Notes: generated from the sequence alone by a model not told the origin. A stretch of 64,000 nucleotides of DNA from Candidatus Blautia intestinavium (GCA_019113745.1 DXGV01000043.1:25533-89532), one strand, 5' to 3'; positions 41,153-50,241 are shown, numbered from the stretch's first letter. Numbers and translations are program-made.

Positions 41153-43351
41153 TTATTTATCCAGCTTCAGCCCTGCAAGGGCCTGTGCAAAGGCGTTGTT
41201 TACCGGTTCTTTGGCTTCTTTCTGCTGCTGTCTCATGTATTTCTGCACGTCACGCTTTGTAACGCCTGCGCCTTCTTTTTCACGTCTTGCCTGGAAAGCG
41301 GAAAGCCTTTCTTTATAACCGCAGGCGCAGACGAAGGTTTCTTCCTTTCCTTTTACCAGAAGTTCCATTCTCTTATGGCATTTCGGACAGCGGGCGTTTG
41401 TGGTGCGGGCTATGGTTTCCCGGTATCCGCACTCTCTGTCCTGACACACCAGCATCCGGCTGTTTTTGCCGTTTACCGCAAGAAGGTGCTTTCCGCAGTT
41501 GGGACAGATTTTATTCGTCATATTGTCATGACGGAAAGTACCCTGTCCTGTTTTGATCTCATCTACAATATCGCAGGTATATTTCCGGATATCTTTCAGA
41601 AACGCGTCCTGGCGGAGCTTCCCTTTGGAAATATCCGAAAGTTTCTGTTCCCAGTCCGCCGTAAGATCCGGTTTCTTCAGATCTTCAGGCACCAGTTCCA
41701 GAAGCTGTTTTGCTTTTGAGGTTAGATGGATCTCATTGCCTTTCTTTTCCATCATAAAGGTGTTGAAAAGCTTCTCTATAATATCCGCCCGTGTGGCTAC
41801 CGTGCCCAGTCCTCCGGTTTCTCCCAGAGTTCTGACTGCCTGATTGTTTTTTACCGCCAGATATTTCACCGGATTTTCCATTGCCGCAAGAAGAGTGGCT
41901 TCCGTAAACCGGGCCGGAGGTTTCGTTTTTCCGGCGGTAAGCTGTACCTTTTCAACCGCAATCCTGTCACCTTTATGAAAAACAGGGAGACTCTGGTCTT
42001 TCATATCCTGTATTTCTGTATCTTCTTCCTCTTCCTGGAATCCGTTTTCATAAACAGCTTTCCAGCCGGGGTCGGTCACCTGTTTGCCTCTGGCGGCAAA
42101 CATATAACCTCCCGCCGTCCCTTCCACTGCTGTCTGTTCATATACAAAAGGCGGATAAAGCACGCTCAGGAAACGGCGGACAACCATATCGTATATCTTC
42201 CGCTCCTCGTTGGTCATATGATCAAGCTGCACAAACTGTTCCGTAGGGATGATCGCGTGATGGTCGCTGACTTTTTTATCATCCACGAAACTTCCGTTTG
42301 TCTGGATCGGTCTTGTAAGAAGAACGCCCGCCAGCTTCCTGTAGGGACCCGCACCGCAGGCCTTCAGTCTCTCCTTGATGGTGGGAACCACATCTTTTCC
42401 GATATATCTGGAATCTGTTCTCGGATAGGTAAGCACCTTGTGATTCTCATAAAGACGCTGCATGATATTCAGTGTCTCCTTTGCGGAGAAACCATATTTC
42501 TGGTTGGCTTCCCTCTGCAGCGTCGTCAGGTCGTAAAGTCCCGGAGCCGGAACTTTTTTCGGTTTTCTCGTCACGGATGTTATCTCAAGGGAAGAATGTC
42601 CGGCCTTATCCCGTATCTCTTCCGCCTTCTCCTTACGGAAAGTACGGGTGCCGCCGCTTTTGGCGTCTTTCCAGATCCACTGCACGCCTTCCGCCTGCAA
42701 TGTGACTCCGTAATATTCCTCCGGCTTAAAGTTCCGGATCTCCTCCTCCCGCATGGCGATCATGGCCAGCGTGGGAGTCTGCACTCTTCCGCAGGAAAGC
42801 TGGGCGTTATATTTGCAGGTCAGCGCCCTCGTCCCGTTGATCCCCACCAGCCAGTCGGCCTCCGCCCTGGCGGACGCCGCCCGGTAAAGATTATTGTATT
42901 CTTTTCCGTCTTTCAGATTATGAAATCCGTCTCTGATCGCTTTATCCGTAACAGAAGAAATCCACAGACGGCGGAGAGGTTTGCGGCAGCCGGATTTTTC
43001 CAGTATCCACCGGGCTACAAGTTCCCCTTCTCTTCCTGCGTCTGTGGCGATCACAACGTCGCTGATATCTTTGCGGAAAAGCTGTGTCTTTACCGCCTGA
43101 TACTGTTTCGAAGTCTGGCGGATGACCACCAGCTTCATTTTTTCCGGCAGCATGGGAAGCGTACCCATATCCCATTTCATATATTTTTTATCGTACTCTT
43201 CCGGATCTGCCAGTGTTACAAGATGTCCCAGCGCCCAGGTGACAACATAATCCTTTCCTTCCAGAGCGCCGTTCTCCTTCTGGCCGCAATGAAGCACCCG
43301 GGCGATATCTCTCGCCACAGAGGGCTTTTCTGCAATTACAAGTGATTTCAT
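41153..43351 (-). CDS. topB: DNA topoisomerase III, TopB type
   Basis: 732 aa type IA topoisomerase. Toprim domain at the N-terminus (LVIAEKPSVARDIARVL; VIATDAGREGELVARWI). The active-site region VLTYPRTDSRYIGKD holds the catalytic Tyr. Further marks are SARAEADWLVGINGTRALT and QLSCGRVQTPTLAMI. The C-terminus carries two zinc-ribbon-like segments (CPNCGKHL...CQDRECGY and CPKCHKRM...CACGY), which not all TopB proteins have. It removes precatenanes and decatenates replication products. The ATG abuts the stop of the upstream response regulator, so the two share a transcript. Confidence 0.95.
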   Translation of the reverse strand: MKSLVIAEKPSVARDIARVLHCGQKENGALEGKDYVVTWALGHLVTLADPEEYDKKYMKWDMGTLPMLPEKMKLVVIRQTSKQYQAVKTQLFRKDISDVVIATDAGREGELVARWILEKSGCRKPLRRLWISSVTDKAIRDGFHNLKDGKEYNNLYRAASARAEADWLVGINGTRALTCKYNAQLSCGRVQTPTLAMIAMREEEIRNFKPEEYYGVTLQAEGVQWIWKDAKSGGTRTFRKEKAEEIRDKAGHSSLEITSVTRKPKKVPAPGLYDLTTLQREANQKYGFSAKETLNIMQRLYENHKVLTYPRTDSRYIGKDVVPTIKERLKACGAGPYRKLAGVLLTRPIQTNGSFVDDKKVSDHHAIIPTEQFVQLDHMTNEERKIYDMVVRRFLSVLYPPFVYEQTAVEGTAGGYMFAARGKQVTDPGWKAVYENGFQEEEEDTEIQDMKDQSLPVFHKGDRIAVEKVQLTAGKTKPPARFTEATLLAAMENPVKYLAVKNNQAVRTLGETGGLGTVATRADIIEKLFNTFMMEKKGNEIHLTSKAKQLLELVPEDLKKPDLTADWEQKLSDISKGKLRQDAFLKDIRKYTCDIVDEIKTGQGTFRHDNMTNKICPNCGKHLLAVNGKNSRMLVCQDRECGYRETIARTTNARCPKCHKRMELLVKGKEETFVCACGYKERLSAFQARREKEGAGVTKRDVQKYMRQQQKEAKEPVNNAFAQALAGLKLDK

Positions 43352-44017
43352 TTATTTCCCCATTTTATACCCGATGCCCCGCACTGTCTCAATGAGTTCG
43401 CCGGCCTCGCCCAGCTTCTGGCGCAGAGTACGGATGTGCACGTCCACAGTCCGGCTCTCCCCGTCAAATTCATATCCCCAGATCTGATTGAGAAGCTGGG
43501 TTCTGGACAATACCATGCCGCTGTTTTTCAATAGAAGACAGAGCATCTCATATTCTTTCAGTGTCAGGCTTACCGGTTCCTGATTTACAGTTACTACATA
43601 CCTGGAAGGACACACATAAAGATTCCCCAGACGGTATTCCTCCGCGCCCTTGTCCTCCACTCTTCTGAGCCTCGCCTTTACCCGGGCGATCAGTTCCATC
43701 ATACGGAAGGGCTTGGGAATATAATCGTCCGCTCCGCTGTCCAGCCCCATAACGGTGTCAAACTCGCTGCCTTTGGCTGTCAGCATGATGATCGGAAGCT
43801 TTCGTGTGTCCGGTCTTGCTCTCAGTTTTTTTAAAATAGAGATTCCGTCCTCCTCCGGAAGCATAATGTCCAGAAGGATCAGAGACGGAAGCTCCTTTTC
43901 CAGTTCCTTCCAGAATAAGGAAGGCTTCTCGAATCCTTTTGCGTCAAGATCCTGGCTTTTCAGTGTATATACCACAAGTTCACGGATATTTTCATCATCC
44001 TCAACTAAATAAATCAT
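43352..44017 (-). CDS. Orphan OmpR/PhoB-type response regulator
   Basis: 221 aa from the ATG at 44017 (GGAGGTAAAACAG upstream); a longer frame to 44071 is not supported. Receiver domain with VEDDENIREL, phospho-Asp in LILLDIMLPEEDG, LTAKGSEFD, and DDYIPKPF. Winged-helix DNA-binding domain with LTLKEYEMLCLLLKNSGMVL and TVDVHIRTLRQKLGE, closest to PhoB/PhoP. No kinase gene is adjacent; it is followed without a gap by topB. Direct CTGTAAAG repeats with 11-bp spacing upstream suggest autoregulation. Confidence 0.93.
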   Translation of the reverse strand: MIYLVEDDENIRELVVYTLKSQDLDAKGFEKPSLFWKELEKELPSLILLDIMLPEEDGISILKKLRARPDTRKLPIIMLTAKGSEFDTVMGLDSGADDYIPKPFRMMELIARVKARLRRVEDKGAEEYRLGNLYVCPSRYVVTVNQEPVSLTLKEYEMLCLLLKNSGMVLSRTQLLNQIWGYEFDGESRTVDVHIRTLRQKLGEAGELIETVRGIGYKMGK

Positions 44018-44117
44018 ATCTGTTTTACCTCCGAACTTTTCCTTCTGTAAATGCCTGCCGAAAACAGCCATATGGCATTCAGTATAATATCTGCCGGTTA
44101 AATTTCCTGTGTTCGGA

Positions 44118-44136
44118 CTGTAAAGTTTCTGTAAAG
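44118..44136 (-). promoter_or_regulatory. Pho-box-like direct repeats upstream of the orphan regulator
   Basis: CTTTACAG occurs twice on the minus strand (44129-44136 and 44118-44125), 11 bp apart, the period used by OmpR/PhoB regulators. A TATTAT-like -10 lies downstream with no clear -35. Confidence 0.5.
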
Positions 44137-44139
44137 GTT

Positions 44140-45156
44140 TTAGTTAAATCCGTAGAACTTCTGGCACACCTTATAAGCTGCCACAAACATTTTTCTCCCG
44201 CCTTTGCCCGGAAGATTCGCAGCTCTTCCCAGAAGGCTGTAGCGAAGCTTGCGGTAAAGCCATCTGTCCTGTTCGCGGATATATTCCATCAGTTCTTTTT
44301 TCTTTGCCAGGGCTTCCTCTGTTCCGGCGCGGACCAGCATGATAGAGGAAACCGTGGTGATAATATCAAGATAGGTAAGCATATAATCACGGAGCCGGCG
44401 GTTATTGCCGAATCTGCATCTGTGAAATACGTCCGCCATCAGCTTATTCACCCGGATCTGCTGGTCAATACGCTGGATCATCACTTTTTCGTTGACAGAC
44501 TGATCCTCTCTGCCAATGAAATAACGATAAAAATTCACATCCAGATAATACATGTTTTTCACATAGGGAAGAGGCTCAAATGCAAAAAGGTTATCCACAT
44601 AAAAGGTGTGTTTCGGCAGTTCTAATCCACATTCATGAAGCAACTTTGTTCTGTATATCATAGAATGCATCAGAAGATATTTTCCTCTGTGCATGTGTAC
44701 GCTGTCCCAGCCAAACACCTGATCCACAGGCAGACAGCGGCGGTACTGCATCACCTTCTTTCTGGACGCGCCCTGCTTTTCATACACAAAATTGCTGATG
44801 AAAAGATCTACGGTATGAGGTCCCCGGGTCAGCTCGTCCAGTGTCTCCAGAATTTTTCTGTAGGCTTCTTCATTTACCCAGTCGTCGCTGTCCACCACCT
44901 TGAAATAAAGGCCTGATGCATTGCGGATCCCGGCGTTCACCGCCTCCCCGTGTCCGCCGTTTTCCTGATGGATAGCCTTCACGATCGTGGGATACTTCTC
45001 TGCGTAGGCGTCCGCGATCTCTGCTGTACGATCAGACGATCCGTCGTCCACCACGAGAATTTCCACATCCTCTCCTCCCGGCAGCAGAGATTCGATACAT
45101 TTTTTCATATATGCCTCGGAATTGTAACACGGTATTGCAATACTCAGAAGTTTCAT
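44140..45156 (-). CDS. Glycosyltransferase family 2
   Basis: 338 aa. GT-A fold: LLSIAIPCYNSEAYMKKCIE, VEILVVDDGSSDRTAEIA, HQENGGHGEAVNAGIRNASG, and the metal-binding DSDDWVNEEAY. It lacks transmembrane segments. The C-terminal half (~200-338) is helical and basic. It probably adds a sugar to a cell-surface polymer or lipid; acceptor unknown. Its start overlaps the mutY stop by 4 bp (ATGA). Confidence 0.92.
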   Translation of the reverse strand: MKLLSIAIPCYNSEAYMKKCIESLLPGGEDVEILVVDDGSSDRTAEIADAYAEKYPTIVKAIHQENGGHGEAVNAGIRNASGLYFKVVDSDDWVNEEAYRKILETLDELTRGPHTVDLFISNFVYEKQGASRKKVMQYRRCLPVDQVFGWDSVHMHRGKYLLMHSMIYRTKLLHECGLELPKHTFYVDNLFAFEPLPYVKNMYYLDVNFYRYFIGREDQSVNEKVMIQRIDQQIRVNKLMADVFHRCRFGNNRRLRDYMLTYLDIITTVSSIMLVRAGTEEALAKKKELMEYIREQDRWLYRKLRYSLLGRAANLPGKGGRKMFVAAYKVCQKFYGFN

Positions 45157-46226
45157 AATTTCCTCCTTTTCGCTTTCGTTTCCTGTTTCATATATTTTAC
45201 ATAGGCCCGGAAAGCAGAAGGAATGGCATACTGCTGTTCCCTCTCATTTCTTTCCACAAATAACAGGCCGGTATCCTTTTTCTGTTCCAGCGAAGCCACC
45301 CGGATAAGATATCCTGTCATTCTCCATTCTATATGAGAAAAAATATGCTTCGACGTTTCCAGTTCTCTGATGAACAGAGGTTCCAGCTTAAGTTCTCTTA
45401 CTTTTTCCAAAGTCTCCTCTGCATTCAGTGTTCCTTTCACATTTGGAAGCTCATAAAGTCCGGCAAGCAGTCCCTTTTCCGGTCTTTGGCGTATTGCGGT
45501 CCTGAATCCGTCCTGAATCACCAGAACGGTTCTCTCTTCCACTCTCCGTTCCTTTTTCGCTCCTTTTACGGGAAGTTCCTCCACAGTACCATGCAGGCAG
45601 GCTTTACATGCAAAGGCAACAGGGCACTCTTCGCATCTGGCCGGACCGTTCGGCACGCAGACTACGGCTCCCAGCTCCATTAATGCCTGGTTAAAGTCCC
45701 CGGGGCAGCCGGAAGGCATGATTTTCAAAAGCTCTTCTTCCACTCTTCTGCGTACAGACTGTTTCATAATATCTTCCCGGCTTTCTTCTATTCTGGAAAT
45801 TACTCTCAGAACATTTCCGTCCACTGCCGGAACAGGAATCTGATACGCTATAGACGCGATAGCCCCTGCAGTGTAGTTCCCGATTCCTTTGAGGGAAAGG
45901 AGCTTTTGGTAATCTGCCGGAAGAATTCCTCCATATTCTCTCACCACAGTTCTTGCCGCCTCCTGCATGTTCCTGACGCGGTTATAATAGCCAAGGCCTT
46001 CCCACAGTTTCATAAGCTTCTCCTTTGGACATTCAGCCAGTGCTTTTACATCTGGCAGTTCCTCTACAAATCTGAGAAAGTAAGGTTTCACCGCCTCCAC
46101 TCTTGTCTGCTGCAGCATAATTTCCGATACCCAGGTATAGTAAGCGTTATTCTGATCTCTCCACGGAAGTGTTCTCTTATTCTTTCTGTACCAGTCCACA
46201 AGCGGGTTTATGATTTCATTCAGCAT
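45153..46226 (-). CDS. mutY: A/G-specific adenine glycosylase MutY
   Basis: 357 aa. Base-excision repair enzyme that removes adenine paired with 8-oxoguanine. The N-terminal HhH-GPD domain has LPWRDQNNAYYTWVSEIMLQ, QTRVEAVKPYF, the hairpin LSLKGIGNYTAGAIASIAY, and the catalytic Asp in VPAVDGNVLRVISR. The [4Fe-4S] cysteines read CX7CX2CX5C (CVPNGPARCEECPVAFAC), one residue longer in the first loop than in the E. coli enzyme. A Nudix-like C-terminal domain follows (~230-345). It overlaps sfsA by 7 bp; GGAGGAGCC precedes the ATG. Confidence 0.95.
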   Translation of the reverse strand: MLNEIINPLVDWYRKNKRTLPWRDQNNAYYTWVSEIMLQQTRVEAVKPYFLRFVEELPDVKALAECPKEKLMKLWEGLGYYNRVRNMQEAARTVVREYGGILPADYQKLLSLKGIGNYTAGAIASIAYQIPVPAVDGNVLRVISRIEESREDIMKQSVRRRVEEELLKIMPSGCPGDFNQALMELGAVVCVPNGPARCEECPVAFACKACLHGTVEELPVKGAKKERRVEERTVLVIQDGFRTAIRQRPEKGLLAGLYELPNVKGTLNAEETLEKVRELKLEPLFIRELETSKHIFSHIEWRMTGYLIRVASLEQKKDTGLLFVERNEREQQYAIPSAFRAYVKYMKQETKAKRRKL

Positions 46227-46918
46227 ACAGGCTCCTCCAGATCTATGGGAACCAGATCCTGAATCTCCAGGCTGCTCTCTCCTACAAGACAGTCGTACGC
46301 CAGAATCTTTACTCCCGCATTTTCCGCCTCCCGGAGAGCATTTCCAAAATCAGCGTGGGTTTTCCAGTTCGGCTGGAACAACCGGATGCCCTTCATCTGA
46401 ATCACAAAGAGAAGGTATGCCTCATATCCGTCCTGGACACACCGGATCAGTTCCCGCACATGCTTTACTCCTCTTTCTGTGGGCGCGTCGGGAAACCGGG
46501 CGATATTGTTTTCCTCCAGAGTTACTCCCTTTACCTCCACAAAGGCTTTCCGGCCGGACTGTGTTTCCACATACAGATCAAACCGGGAGTTCCCGTATGT
46601 CTTTTCACGGTACACTGTATGCTCTTCCTCAAACAGCGGACCTTCCCTCAGCCAATCCTCCGCAGTCCTGTTTGGCGCCTGGGAATCCATATTGATCCAC
46701 CGTCCCTTTTTGCACACACTGATCAGGTCATATTTTGTTTTCCGGGCAGGGTTTCCGCTCTCCTCCAGAATCACTTCATATCCCGGAACAAGAAGGTCCC
46801 TGCATCTTCCCGTATTTTTCACATGCACTGTCTCTGTCCTTCCCTGGATATCCACATGCGCGATAAAACGGTTGGGACGGTCCAGAAACTGTGCTTTTAC
46901 TGTATGATTATAGTTCAT
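46220..46918 (-). CDS. sfsA: SfsA family protein (sugar fermentation stimulation)
   Basis: 232 aa from the ATG at 46918 (GAGGTAAAACAA upstream). Family motifs: FLDRPNRFIAHVDI with an OB-like fold, HVKNTGRCRDLLVPG, TKYDLISV, and a nuclease-like core SRFDLYVE...KAFVEVKGVTLEE, FPDAPTERGVKHVRELI. The cellular role of SfsA is not settled; it resembles PD-(D/E)XK nucleases. First gene of the sfsA-mutY-GT2 transcript, divergent from a HAD phosphatase. Confidence 0.93.
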   Translation of the reverse strand: MNYNHTVKAQFLDRPNRFIAHVDIQGRTETVHVKNTGRCRDLLVPGYEVILEESGNPARKTKYDLISVCKKGRWINMDSQAPNRTAEDWLREGPLFEEEHTVYREKTYGNSRFDLYVETQSGRKAFVEVKGVTLEENNIARFPDAPTERGVKHVRELIRCVQDGYEAYLLFVIQMKGIRLFQPNWKTHADFGNALREAENAGVKILAYDCLVGESSLEIQDLVPIDLEEPVC

Positions 46919-46966
46919 TTGTTTTACCTCGCTGTCTATCATACCATAAATTATGGAAAAAGACAG

Positions 46967-46995
46967 TTGATTTTTTCTATTTTCTCCGATAGAAT
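46967..46995 (+). promoter_or_regulatory. Promoter of the HAD phosphatase gene
   Basis: TTGATT (46967-46972), 17 bp, TAGAAT (46990-46995). On the opposite strand a TATGAT -10 for sfsA lies nearby. Confidence 0.6.
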
Positions 46996-47029
46996 CTTGC
47001 ATAGAATATTTGAGAAAGGACAGGGCAAT

Positions 47030-47650
47030 ATGGACAGTATCATTTTTGATTTAGACGGAACTCTCTGGGATTCCACGGCTATTGTGGCCAGAGCCTGGAC
47101 AGAATACCTTACCCGGACGGAACATATGGATATACTTATTACGGAGGAAAAGCTGAAATCCCTCTTTGGCCGTCCCATGCCCCAGATTGCGGAAATGGTC
47201 TTTCCTGATCAAAGTCTCGAAGAACAGCTCAGACTCCTTGACGGATGCTGCCAGGCAGAACACCAGGCTCTTCTGAAACAGTGCGCTCCTCTCTATGAAG
47301 ACCTGGAAAATACGCTTCAAGGGTTATCTCAGAAATTTCCACTTTATATTGTCAGTAACTGTCAGGCTGGCTACATCGAGGTATTCCTGAAAAGCTCCGG
47401 ATTTGAAAAATATTTTGCCGGACATCTCTGCCACGGCGATACCGGACTGGACAAGCCGGAAACTCTCTCTCTTCTCATCCGGAAGGAAGGGCTTACGTCT
47501 CCTGTATATGTGGGAGACACTATGGGCGATTTTCTGTCCTGCCGGAAAGCCAAAGTTCCCTTTGTATTCGCTTCCTATGGATTTGGAGACGTTCCGGAGC
47601 CTGACTACCGGATTGACAGACCGGCCGACCTTATCCGTCTCTTTATATAA
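47030..47650 (+). CDS. HAD-superfamily hydrolase, phosphoglycolate-phosphatase-like
   Basis: 206 aa from the ATG at 47030. Motif I is IFDLDGTLWDS (nucleophile Asp), motif II IVSNCQ, the lysine is in GLDKPETLSLL, and motif III/IV is VYVGDTMGDFLSC. The helical cap at ~15-80 is of subclass I (phosphoglycolate phosphatase/beta-phosphoglucomutase type). Substrate unknown. It stands alone with its own promoter and terminator. A longer frame upstream overlaps sfsA and has no ribosome-binding site. Confidence 0.93.
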   Translation: MDSIIFDLDGTLWDSTAIVARAWTEYLTRTEHMDILITEEKLKSLFGRPMPQIAEMVFPDQSLEEQLRLLDGCCQAEHQALLKQCAPLYEDLENTLQGLSQKFPLYIVSNCQAGYIEVFLKSSGFEKYFAGHLCHGDTGLDKPETLSLLIRKEGLTSPVYVGDTMGDFLSCRKAKVPFVFASYGFGDVPEPDYRIDRPADLIRLFI

Positions 47651-47685
47651 ACGAGGCAAAAAACATTTCGTATTCATAACCTGCA

Positions 47686-47724
47686 AAGAGCATGGAAAAA
47701 CCTCTGTCTTCCATGCTCTTTTTA
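47686..47724 (+). terminator. Terminator of the HAD phosphatase gene
   Basis: AGAGCATGGA (47687-47696) with TCCATGCTCT, then T5. Confidence 0.9.
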
Positions 47725-47763
47725 ACGTCTTTCGTATTTCTGTTTTTCTTCTTTCGTGGATCA

Positions 47764-48060
47764 CTAATTCTTGGTACATTTATATTTCAGATATAACATT
47801 AATCCCGCAAGAATAATAACCAGGACTATAATGTATCCTATCTTGGCCGCAAGCCCTGTGGTATAAGAATCAATCCCGGTTGCGATCCCGATAAGAAGCA
47901 GGGCCACGCCGGAACCTTTTGTCATTTTTTTCTCATCATATTTCGCCTTGCGAAGCTGTGTGTTGCCGCCTTTCATAAATATATCTCCGTGGCCTGTCAG
48001 AAGCATGATTCCCACAATGATAGCAGCCCCTGCAAGTATAAAATCAAATGTTCTTCCCAT
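47764..48060 (-). CDS. Small membrane protein, DUF3784-like
   Basis: 98 aa from the ATG at 48060 (AGGAGAAAAATATA upstream). Three hydrophobic segments (FILAGAAIIVGIMLLTG; GVALLLIGIATGI; IGYIIVLVIILAGLMLYLKY). The stretch GGNTQLRKAKYDEKKMTKG between segments one and two resembles the polar loop of DUF3784 proteins. Function unknown. It lies 3' of the L,D-transpeptidase gene, separated by a strong hairpin. Confidence 0.7.
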   Translation of the reverse strand: MGRTFDFILAGAAIIVGIMLLTGHGDIFMKGGNTQLRKAKYDEKKMTKGSGVALLLIGIATGIDSYTTGLAAKIGYIIVLVIILAGLMLYLKYKCTKN

Positions 48061-48085
48061 TATATTTTTCTCCTGTTTTTCCTTT

Positions 48086-48120
48086 GCCATACAGGAATAT
48101 TCTGGTTTTTCCTGTATGGC
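48086..48120. terminator. Hairpin after the L,D-transpeptidase gene
   Basis: GCCATACAGGA (48086-48096) pairs perfectly with TCCTGTATGGC (48110-48120). The T-rich tract follows on the plus strand, whereas the gene it follows is on the minus strand, so terminator function is uncertain. Confidence 0.5.
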
Positions 48121-48128
48121 TTTTTCTT

Positions 48129-49946
48129 TTAATAGAAGCAGACAATCGGCACATTATACTGGATAATGCTGTAAAGCACTGCGGCGTTCTCCGGCGGAAG
48201 ATTGATGCATCCGTGAGAGCCGTTTGTCAGATAAATATCGCCGCCGAAATCTGACCTCCATGGCGCGTCGTGGAATCCGATTCCTCCGTTAAACGGCATC
48301 CAGTATTCTACCGGTTCTTCATATTCGTAAGTTCCGTCAGGCTTCTGAGCCCCCCGGAGTACGTCGGGACTTTTCTTATAATAAAGAGTATAAATTCCCG
48401 ACGGCGTCTGCCTGTCCGAATAGCTCATATTTCCGGATACGAAGTCCGAGTCGAATATCAGCGATCCTGACTGATAATAATACATGTGCTGTTCGCTCAG
48501 ATCCACCTCGATATAAGTGTCTCCCAGATCGTTCACACCATAGGAATTTGCAGTCTGCGAATATGCGGGCTGTCTTGTAACCTGGGCTCCCGACTGGATC
48601 TCCTGAGAGAGCTGAGCAACTTCCGCGCTCTGGTCGATGGCCCATCCATAAGCCGATCCGGATACATACACCACACGCCCGCTGGTGGTATGGAATTCTC
48701 TCTCTGTTCCCACCGTATCGTACTGGGCGGCAACCTGAGCCACGTAATCCGCAATATGCTGCTGAAAGCTTGCGTCGTCCAGAAGAAGCTGGCCCTTTTC
48801 GTCAAACTGCAGCCAGTCCTTGATTGTATTGCCGTCCAGGGTTACTGTCTGATCTCCAAAGGTATAGGTTATGCTTGCTTTTGTGTAATTGTTGCATGCC
48901 TCCAGAGCCGACTTGAGTTCCGGATCATTCTGCGTTACCTCTGCGGAAACGTATGCGTCCGGAGCCGTGTTGAAATCCACAGACGTCTGTGTTTCTGATA
49001 TTGCCTTATCAAGGATCTGATAAGCCTGCTTAACGTTCAGCTTGCTTCCCTCTGTTTCCGGAACGATCTGAAACTGATTGTCTTTAAACGCCACATAAGC
49101 ATTTTCCGGTTCCACCTGGTTTTCTGCTTTTGCGCAGTTTAAAGAAAGCACCTGATTCTGAAGCAGCGTTTTATCGTAAGAGGTATTCTCCGATACAGTA
49201 TAGCTTGTTTTTTCGTAAAAACCTTTTATCCATTCATAAGGCTTCTGCTGCTTCAAAAGCTTCAGGACTTCCCCGTTAGACAGATACTGATAATTGATCT
49301 GGCTTCCTGTGATCGTCTGCGGAGCCTGGTTTCTTGCCAGCACTTCAATGGAATAATTCTGAATCTGATCCGCGAGAAGCATCTCTGTTTCATAGGCCGT
49401 CTTTCCTGAACAGTTGATTCCATTGATCCACGTTCCTTCAAAAAAACGGTCCGCGTAATAATAAGAAACGCCTGCATATGCGCATCCGGCGATCACGATC
49501 AGCATGATCAGTAAAAGCCCCGTAATCTTCAGGCCTTTATGTTTTTTCTTCTTCTGGGAGGGAAGGGGCGTCTCCTCGTCCAGATCATCCATCGGCACAT
49601 AGACCACCGGATTCGGACGGGCCGACTTATTTCTGCTTCTCTCGGAAATCGGAGGAGATTCCTCATTTTCGTCCGGCTCGTTCTCTTCCTCTTCCATATC
49701 ATCCGTGTCCTCTTCTGCATATTCTATATCATCCGGCTCTTCTTCGCTGTATGATTCTTCCTCTGTTTCCTCTTCCGGTACAGACGAGTCTTCATAATCA
49801 GTAAGCTCTCCGTTTTCTTCCTCCGGTGAGGTTTCCGGATAGTCCTCTGTAAGCCTGTCCATAGCCGCGTTGATCTTTTTTTCAATGGCGGTTGTCTCAT
49901 CTGCAGAATCTGCCGGTAGATTTTCTCTGTTCTCTTTGCTGCTCAT
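48129..49946 (-). CDS. L,D-transpeptidase (YkuD) with peptidoglycan-binding region
   Basis: 605 aa. An acidic cytoplasmic N-terminus (~1-125, rich in Glu/Asp) is followed by a basic patch and one transmembrane helix (GLKITGLLLIMLIVIAGCAY, ~145-165). The extracellular part (~170-475) has PG_binding_4-type repeats. The C-terminal YkuD domain (~480-605) includes YIEVDLSEQHMYYYQ, GGIGFHDAPW and the catalytic SHGCINLPP. It forms 3-3 cross-links or anchors proteins in peptidoglycan. The long acidic cytoplasmic tail is a feature of clostridial homologues and may bind partners. A long inverted repeat lies in its promoter region. Confidence 0.93.
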   Translation of the reverse strand: MSSKENRENLPADSADETTAIEKKINAAMDRLTEDYPETSPEEENGELTDYEDSSVPEEETEEESYSEEEPDDIEYAEEDTDDMEEEENEPDENEESPPISERSRNKSARPNPVVYVPMDDLDEETPLPSQKKKKHKGLKITGLLLIMLIVIAGCAYAGVSYYYADRFFEGTWINGINCSGKTAYETEMLLADQIQNYSIEVLARNQAPQTITGSQINYQYLSNGEVLKLLKQQKPYEWIKGFYEKTSYTVSENTSYDKTLLQNQVLSLNCAKAENQVEPENAYVAFKDNQFQIVPETEGSKLNVKQAYQILDKAISETQTSVDFNTAPDAYVSAEVTQNDPELKSALEACNNYTKASITYTFGDQTVTLDGNTIKDWLQFDEKGQLLLDDASFQQHIADYVAQVAAQYDTVGTEREFHTTSGRVVYVSGSAYGWAIDQSAEVAQLSQEIQSGAQVTRQPAYSQTANSYGVNDLGDTYIEVDLSEQHMYYYQSGSLIFDSDFVSGNMSYSDRQTPSGIYTLYYKKSPDVLRGAQKPDGTYEYEEPVEYWMPFNGGIGFHDAPWRSDFGGDIYLTNGSHGCINLPPENAAVLYSIIQYNVPIVCFY

Positions 49947-50021
49947 TCACTGTTCTCCTCGACCGTAATTTCAAGTTACAACCACTTATGTCACCTTTTT
50001 CCTTTTACGGAACGTTAGCGT

Positions 50022-50072
50022 TAATGTACAAGGGACCATATTATCCCTTTGTACATTAGCGTTACCATTATA
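50022..50072 (-). promoter_or_regulatory. Promoter region of the L,D-transpeptidase gene with long inverted repeat
   Basis: On the minus strand TATAAT (50067-50072) is followed immediately by a near-perfect inverted repeat (TAATGTACAAGGGA 50022-50035, TCCCTTTGTACATTA 50044-50058). The octamer-plus TTAGCGTTA also occurs on both sides as a direct repeat. This could be an operator or a leader hairpin. The rest of 49947-50186 holds no gene. Confidence 0.55.
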
Positions 50073-50186
50073 ACATACTTATTCTGTTTTGTACCATATG
50101 TGTCTGTGTTTTTTTCTTAAATAAAGCCATTATAACAGATCCGTTTAATTTTATTGTATCCGCCATTATTCTTTTTATCCCCCTGT

Positions 50187-50232
50187 CAAAAAGAAGCAGC
50201 CGCAGAAAAGACCGTTCTGCGGCTGCCGTTTT
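50187..50232 (-). terminator. gpmI terminator
   Basis: GCAGCCGCAGAA (50215-50226 on the minus strand) with TTCTGCGGCTGC, followed by TTCTTTTTG; T8 on the plus strand makes it usable both ways. Confidence 0.9.
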
Positions 50233-50241
50233 TTTTCATAT

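Noticed and set aside
41726..43345. A 539-aa plus-strand frame opposite topB
   Set aside because: Antisense to a clear topoisomerase III; no family features.
46355..47029. Upstream extension of the HAD phosphatase frame
   Set aside because: Runs antisense through sfsA and lacks HAD-family sequence before the IFDLDGT motif.
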